Source: Bryobacteraceae bacterium (GTDB taxonomy: Bacteria > Acidobacteriota > Terriglobia > Bryobacterales > Bryobacteraceae). From it: a stretch of 64,000 nucleotides of DNA. The translations under genes and the position numbers were made by a program. The notes under the pieces are model-generated. The model had not been told where the DNA came from. It saw only the letters and a program-made list of their open reading frames with translations, and made no database searches. Location: contig CANGYQ010000006.1 in the NCBI GenBank assembly GCA_947458745.1, positions 144,271-208,270 of the forward strand. Direction: 5' to 3'. Positions 60,100 to 64,000 of the stretch are shown here, piece after piece (position 1 is the stretch's first letter; each line of letters begins with the position of its first letter).

Positions 60100-61521
60100 T
60101 TAACGGAATGTGCGCAGGTCCTGCCAGTTCACGGCGCGACCTGACGGCTGCCCGGCCTCGATGGTGGCGCAGAGCCGGGCCACTTCCTGCGCCCTCTTCT
60201 TGTTGCCGGTCTGCACCAGCAGTTGCCCATAGATCTTCAGCGATGGAGCCAGACTAGGGTGCTGTTGACCCACCACCTGCTGCTTCAGTGCCAGCGACCG
60301 TTCCACGAGCGACAGTGCCTCTCCCCAACGTTGGCCCGCCATCGCTACCACGGCCATATTGAACAGCAGCTCGGCATTCTGAAAGTGCGCGGGGCCCAGA
60401 AACCGTTCGCGCTGGGCCAGTGCTTGACGAAACAGGGGCTCGGCTTCAGCGAAACGGTCTTGATCTACCAACAGGGTGGCGTAGTTGTTGAGATAGCCGG
60501 CAAAGCGGGCCTGTGAGTCAACACCGGCCGCCTGGGCGCAGCGGATCGCCTCCCGGTAGTAGCTGCCTGCATCGTCGAACCTCTTCTCGACGCGATAGAG
60601 ATCGGCCAACGAGAGCAACAGCCCGGCATAGTCCGGGTGCGACTTCCCCAAGCCATCGCGGACCAGCACCAGCGCCCGCAGCGCCAGCTTCTCGGCCTCC
60701 GGAAAACGCTTGCGGCCGGCCAGCAACTCCGCCAACTCCACCATCGTGGGCGCCAGCTGCGGATGGCCGTCCGGTAAGCTCTGCTGTTGGATACGAAGCA
60801 CATCCCGCAGCAGCCGCTCCGCCTGATTGCTATCCCCCCGGAGCCGCGCGATGTGCGCCTGTTGGAAAAGCACCCGCCCCACGGCCGGGCTGTCCGGTCC
60901 ACGAAATGTCACCAGAATCTCCTTGGCCCAGGTGGCGGACTGATCGGCTTCATCCAGCAGACCCAGAGCGAGTTGCGTTTGGGCTCGGCCCAGCAGTACG
61001 TAGGCCAGCGGCAGACTGAGCAGTTTGGCCCGCCCACCTGCTTCGCGCGTGGCCGCCTCGTCCAGCACCTTCAACGATTCGGTCAACCGCCCCACGCCGC
61101 GCAGGGTGTTGCCGTACATCGTCAGTGCCTCCACCGAGGCCACACCCGCTGAAATGGACTGCTCGGACCACCGCAGCGCCGTCGCATCGTCTCCCCGTGC
61201 GTGGTACAGATCAGCCAAGTTGGTGGAAGCCTTGGCGGCATCACCCAGATGGCCCAGTTGCCGCCAGATCCGGTGCGCCGTCTGGTAGTCGGTCAGTGCC
61301 TCACCGTACTCGCCCGCGCGATAACGTACCGCCCCGCGGTTGTTGGCCGCCAGGGCCAGGAAATGGCTTTCGCCAGCCCACGTCCCGGCCTTGCGGATCG
61401 CCTCGCCATACACGCTCTCCGCCTCGGGAAACATCTGGTCCGATTGCAAACGATTGCCTTCGGTGATCAAACGGTCCACCGAATGCAGCTGGGCCAGAAT
61501 CGAGATGACAGCACAGATCAT
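60100..61521 (-). CDS. Tetratricopeptide-repeat protein
   Basis: This 473-residue protein is made almost wholly of TPR-type helical hairpins with about 34-42-residue spacing. Examples are DQMFPEAESVYGEAIRKAGT, RYRAGEYGEALTDYQTAH, HLGDAAKASTNLADLYHARG, RLRGDSNQAERLLRDVLRIQ, GRKRFPEAEKLALRALVLV, EKRFDDAGSYYREAIRCAQ and DRFAEAEPLFRQALAQRERF. The 42-residue units with leading G-x-x-H-P-x-x-A are of the kinesin-light-chain/NB-ARC-associated type. There is no other domain, and the short hydrophobic N-terminus (ICAVISILAQLHSV) could be a weak signal. It likely acts as a protein-interaction scaffold; partners are unknown. Confidence 0.85.
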   Translation of the reverse strand: MICAVISILAQLHSVDRLITEGNRLQSDQMFPEAESVYGEAIRKAGTWAGESHFLALAANNRGAVRYRAGEYGEALTDYQTAHRIWRQLGHLGDAAKASTNLADLYHARGDDATALRWSEQSISAGVASVEALTMYGNTLRGVGRLTESLKVLDEAATREAGGRAKLLSLPLAYVLLGRAQTQLALGLLDEADQSATWAKEILVTFRGPDSPAVGRVLFQQAHIARLRGDSNQAERLLRDVLRIQQQSLPDGHPQLAPTMVELAELLAGRKRFPEAEKLALRALVLVRDGLGKSHPDYAGLLLSLADLYRVEKRFDDAGSYYREAIRCAQAAGVDSQARFAGYLNNYATLLVDQDRFAEAEPLFRQALAQRERFLGPAHFQNAELLFNMAVVAMAGQRWGEALSLVERSLALKQQVVGQQHPSLAPSLKIYGQLLVQTGNKKRAQEVARLCATIEAGQPSGRAVNWQDLRTFR

Positions 61522-61640
61522 GGTTCATACTCGGCTGAAGTTGCTCCGGCCGGAACCAGATTGGGGCCAGCGGCAGGTGACGCGGGGCCGGACACGCCCG
61601 CCGGGGTCAGCCCCGATGGGCGGCCATCCAAGCCCGGCGA

Positions 61641-61646
61641 TATAAT
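61641..61646 (+). promoter_or_regulatory. TATAAT just before the DUF1385 gene
   Basis: A consensus TATAAT at 61641-61646 is followed by AAGAGGTG and ATG 61658. The spacing gives either a leaderless GTG (61652) or a leader of about 6 nt. The AAGAGG could also act as a ribosome site. No -35 was found. Confidence 0.4.
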
Positions 61647-61657
61647 AAGAGGTGATC

Positions 61658-62671
61658 ATGTCGTCTCTACGTCGGTTCTTCCGGTTCTCCGCCCATTTGC
61701 AGCTTCTCCCCGCGCTTGAAAGCGGGGAGGAGACGCTGGTGGGCGGGCAAGCCGTCATGGAAGGCGTGATGATGCGCGCGCCGCATAGCTATTCCGTAGC
61801 TGTCCGCAAAGCCTCCGGTGAGATTGTGTCGGAGACTGCGCCGCTGGGTAAGGTGAGCGAGAAATACCCCATCTTCAAGTACCCGCTCCTGCGCGGCATC
61901 GGGACGCTGGGTCAGGCGATGTGGCTGGGTGTGCGGGCGCTGAAGTTTTCGGCCAACGTGGCCATGGAAGAGGAGCAAGCCGCGGCCGCCGCCAAAGGCG
62001 AAACGGGCGGCAAACCGGCCAAGAAGGAATCCTTCTCCGACTGGGCGATGATCCTGAACCTAGTGTTCAGCTTGGGCTTCTTTATCTTCCTTTATAAGTT
62101 CGTGCCGCTGTTTCTGACACGCCAGGCGGAGCAGATTTTCCCGATCATCCATAACCGGATTCTCTTCAACCTGGTGGATGGCATCATCCGGTTGTCGATC
62201 TTCCTGAGTTTCCTGTGGGTGATCTCGCGCTTCAAGGATATCCACCGCGTGTTTCAGTATCATGGGGCGGAACACAAAGTGGTCTTCAACTACGAGTCCG
62301 GCCGCCCGGTGACGGTGGAGAATGCGCAAAGCTTCGTCACTTGGCACCCCCGCTGCGGCACCAGCTTCCTGATTGTGGTGATGATCATCTCCATGCTGGT
62401 GTACATGCTGCTGCCGTTTGATGGCTTCCTCGAAAAGTTCCTGTCGCGCATTGTGCTGCTGCCGGTGATTGCCGGGGTCAGCTACGAAGTGATCCGCTTT
62501 GCCGCCAAGCACCCGGGTTCTTTGATGACCCTGATGACGGCTCCGGGCTTGTGGCTGCAACGCATCACCACCCAGACGCCGGACGACCAACAGGCGGAAA
62601 TCGCCATTGTGGCTCTTCAGCACGCCATGGAACTGGAAAAACAGCAGGGCGGAGAACTGGTCATCGCCTAA
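61658..62671 (+). CDS. DUF1385 membrane protein
   Basis: This is a 337-residue membrane protein. The DUF1385 signature begins at VGGQAVMEGVMMRAPHSYSV. The C-terminal half carries membrane helices (MILNLVFSLGFFIFLYKFVP, LVDGIIRLSIFLSFLWVISR, TSFLIVVMIISMLVYMLLPF, IVLLPVIAGVSYEVIRFAAK). Between them are EYHGAEHK-type (FQYHGAEHKVVFNYESG) and TWHPRCGTSFL motifs with conserved His/Cys that suggest metal or thiol chemistry. Its biochemical role is not known to me. DUF1385 genes commonly sit just upstream of prfA, as here, which supports the annotation. Confidence 0.9.
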   Translation: MSSLRRFFRFSAHLQLLPALESGEETLVGGQAVMEGVMMRAPHSYSVAVRKASGEIVSETAPLGKVSEKYPIFKYPLLRGIGTLGQAMWLGVRALKFSANVAMEEEQAAAAAKGETGGKPAKKESFSDWAMILNLVFSLGFFIFLYKFVPLFLTRQAEQIFPIIHNRILFNLVDGIIRLSIFLSFLWVISRFKDIHRVFQYHGAEHKVVFNYESGRPVTVENAQSFVTWHPRCGTSFLIVVMIISMLVYMLLPFDGFLEKFLSRIVLLPVIAGVSYEVIRFAAKHPGSLMTLMTAPGLWLQRITTQTPDDQQAEIAIVALQHAMELEKQQGGELVIA

Positions 62672-62743
62672 CTGCGCTGCCCGTCGCTTGATAGCCAGCG
62701 CCGCCCATGGGGCGGTACAGATGATTCCTAGAAACTAAATCGA

Positions 62744-63820
62744 ATGCAATACGCTGACAAATTAGAAGCTCTCGAAACGAAGTTCAAAGAGCTTCAAGCG
62801 CAGATGGCCGACCCGGAGATCATCTCCGACCCGGAAAAATACCGCAAGACGGCCAAAAGCGTCTCCGAGCTGGAAGAAGTGGTCACCGACTTTCAGGACT
62901 GGAAGTCCGCCACCCGCAACCATGCGGAAGCCAAGCAGATGCTCACCGAATCCGACCCGGACATGCGTGCCATGGCAGAAGAGGAAGTGGCCCGCCTGGA
63001 GCCGGAGATCACGCGCCTGGAAGAGCGGCTGAAGCTCCACCTGCTGCCCAAGGACCCCAACGACTCCAAAGACATCGTGCTCGAAATTCGCGCCGGAGCC
63101 GGGGGTGACGAGGCCAGCCTGTTTGCGGCGGAAGTCTTCCGCATGTACACCCGCTATGCGGAAACGCAGAACTGGAAGGTGGAAATCACTTCCATCAGCG
63201 AATCGGAAGCCGGCGGCTGCAAGGACGTGCAGGCGCTGATTTCCGGCAAGAAGGTCTATTCCAAGCTGAAGTACGAATCCGGCGTACACCGCGTGCAGCG
63301 CGTACCGGCGACGGAAACGCAGGGGCGCATTCACACTTCCACCATCACGGTGGCGGTCTTGCCGGAAGCCGACGAAGTGGAAGTCAAGATCGAAGCCAAG
63401 GACATCCGCGTCGACACCTTCTGCTCCTCCGGCCCCGGCGGCCAGAGCGTCAACACCACCTACTCCGCCGTCCGCATCACGCACATCCCCACCAACACCG
63501 TGGTCAGCTGCCAGGACGAGAAGTCACAGATCAAGAACCGCGAAAAAGCCCTCCGCGTCCTCCGCAGCCGACTGTATGAGGTGGAGATGGAAAAGCAGAT
63601 GTCGGAACTCGGAGCCCAGCGTAAGAGCATGGTCGGCACCGGCGACCGCAGCGAAAAGGTCCGCACCTACAACTTCAAAGAGAACCGCGTGTCAGACCAC
63701 CGCATCGGCCTCACACTCTATCAGTTGGCCCAGATCATGGAAGGCGGCATTGAGCCGCTGGTGGATGGTCTGACGGCGTTCTACAACGCCGAGAAGCTGA
63801 AGGATCTAGCCGGAAACTAG
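62744..63820 (+). CDS. prfA: Peptide chain release factor 1
   Basis: This 358-residue release factor reads UAA and UAG stop codons and triggers peptide hydrolysis on the ribosome. The catalytic GGQ is in FCSSGPGGQSVNTTYSAVRI. The stop-codon-reading tripeptide PAT is in VHRVQRVPATETQGRIHTS, marking it as RF1, not RF2 (SPF). ILEIRAGAGGDEASLFAAEV and the C-terminal DHRIGLTLYQLAQIMEGG are further signatures. The length equals that of E. coli RF1. The gene follows the DUF1385 gene by 72 bp. No prmC gene is visible downstream before the window ends; instead there is a repeat region. Confidence 0.96.
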   Translation: MQYADKLEALETKFKELQAQMADPEIISDPEKYRKTAKSVSELEEVVTDFQDWKSATRNHAEAKQMLTESDPDMRAMAEEEVARLEPEITRLEERLKLHLLPKDPNDSKDIVLEIRAGAGGDEASLFAAEVFRMYTRYAETQNWKVEITSISESEAGGCKDVQALISGKKVYSKLKYESGVHRVQRVPATETQGRIHTSTITVAVLPEADEVEVKIEAKDIRVDTFCSSGPGGQSVNTTYSAVRITHIPTNTVVSCQDEKSQIKNREKALRVLRSRLYEVEMEKQMSELGAQRKSMVGTGDRSEKVRTYNFKENRVSDHRIGLTLYQLAQIMEGGIEPLVDGLTAFYNAEKLKDLAGN

Positions 63821-64000
63821 ATCGGTGTTCCAGGCGGTCGGCTCTCTGTCTAGCCCCATGCGTCAGCTTGGAGCTTCTGCGCATCCCTCGCTGTCCGTTC
63901 GGCGACATAGGTAACACTTTGGCCCGGCGACATAGGTGACACTTTTGGGTGGAGCGGCCTTCTGTGTTCTCAAGGTACACCCATCGTCGAGCCGGTGGGA
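63821..64000. other. Tail region with no supported gene; possible insertion-sequence end
   Basis: Short frames on both strands are arbitrary. Apart from the two direct repeats listed separately, I see no promoter or terminator. A minus-strand frame entering from the right ends TGSTMGVP-stop near 63968 and could be the last residues of a transposase whose body lies beyond the edge. Confidence 0.4.
63901..63945. repeat. Direct repeats resembling the ends of an IS element
   Basis: GGCGACATAGGTAACACTTT (63901-63920) and GGCGACATAGGTGACACTTT (63926-63945) differ at one base and are 25 bp apart. Such doubled 'gacataggt(g/a)acac' motifs are found at the ends of some IS481/IS21-like elements. That comparison is from memory; no transposase is in view. 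Confidence 0.5.

Overview
The window is high-GC bacterial chromosome with dense, mostly short-gapped genes. The gene families suggest an Acidobacteriota bacterium of the Bryobacter/Solibacter group (inference): a paired PSD1-type (DUF1549/DUF1553) and DUF1501 gene, a DUF1080 protein, a PEP-CTERM protein, a large exported PIG-L hydrolase, many Tat-like signal peptides, and a branched-chain operon with citramalate synthase. I found no rRNA, tRNA or CRISPR array. The only hint of a mobile element is a pair of direct repeats at the right edge.

Layout. 1-5 kb: end of a D-lactate dehydrogenase-like gene, a ribbon-helix-helix (RHH) gene with a small partner, a uracil-DNA glycosylase-like protein, gamma-glutamyltransferase, a SpoU methyltransferase and a GNAT acetyltransferase coupled to priA. 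7.6-12 kb: a sugar-type ABC importer whose second permease is fused to its substrate-binding protein. 12-15.6 kb: Tat-exported FMN hydroxy-acid oxidase and NHL beta-propeller, and an outer-membrane barrel. 15.6-17.9 kb: an overlapping GT4 glycosyltransferase and radical-SAM/SPASM pair. 17.9-23.3 kb: ilvB-ilvN-ilvC-cimA, making branched-chain amino acids with isoleucine carbon from citramalate. It is preceded by a Val/Ile-rich leader peptide, a terminator and a possible antiterminator pairing. 23.3-30 kb: monooxygenase, nucleotidyltransferase pair, DUF1080, lytic transglycosylase, two DinB proteins, an HD-GYP regulator, a toast-rack lipoprotein and a Tat-exported DegT aminotransferase.

30-36.5 kb is a tightly packed plus-strand run: type-5 uracil-DNA glycosylase, PSD1 protein, DUF1501 protein, an exported TenA-like thiaminase and an AzgA-type nucleobase permease. 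36.5-45 kb: ferrochelatase, M28 peptidase, an FtsX-type ABC exporter, a GDSL lipoprotein and an alpha/beta hydrolase. 45-51.7 kb: a fused indolepyruvate ferredoxin oxidoreductase overlapping a PIG-L gene, then a secreted protein of unknown role. 51.8-64 kb: an MsbA-like exporter, miaB, a 4-hydroxybutyryl-CoA dehydratase-like flavoprotein, a glucosaminidase, a LytS/LytTR pair, a PEP-CTERM protein, a TPR protein, a DUF1385 protein and prfA.

Two themes run through the window. First, several genes have a -10-like hexamer exactly 6 nt before the start codon and no Shine-Dalgarno, as expected for leaderless mRNAs. In one case (degT/udgB) two divergent start codons each sit inside the other's -10 element. 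Second, several enzymes that are usually cytoplasmic (DegT, TenA, FMN oxidase) carry Tat-like signals, suggesting periplasmic cofactor chemistry.
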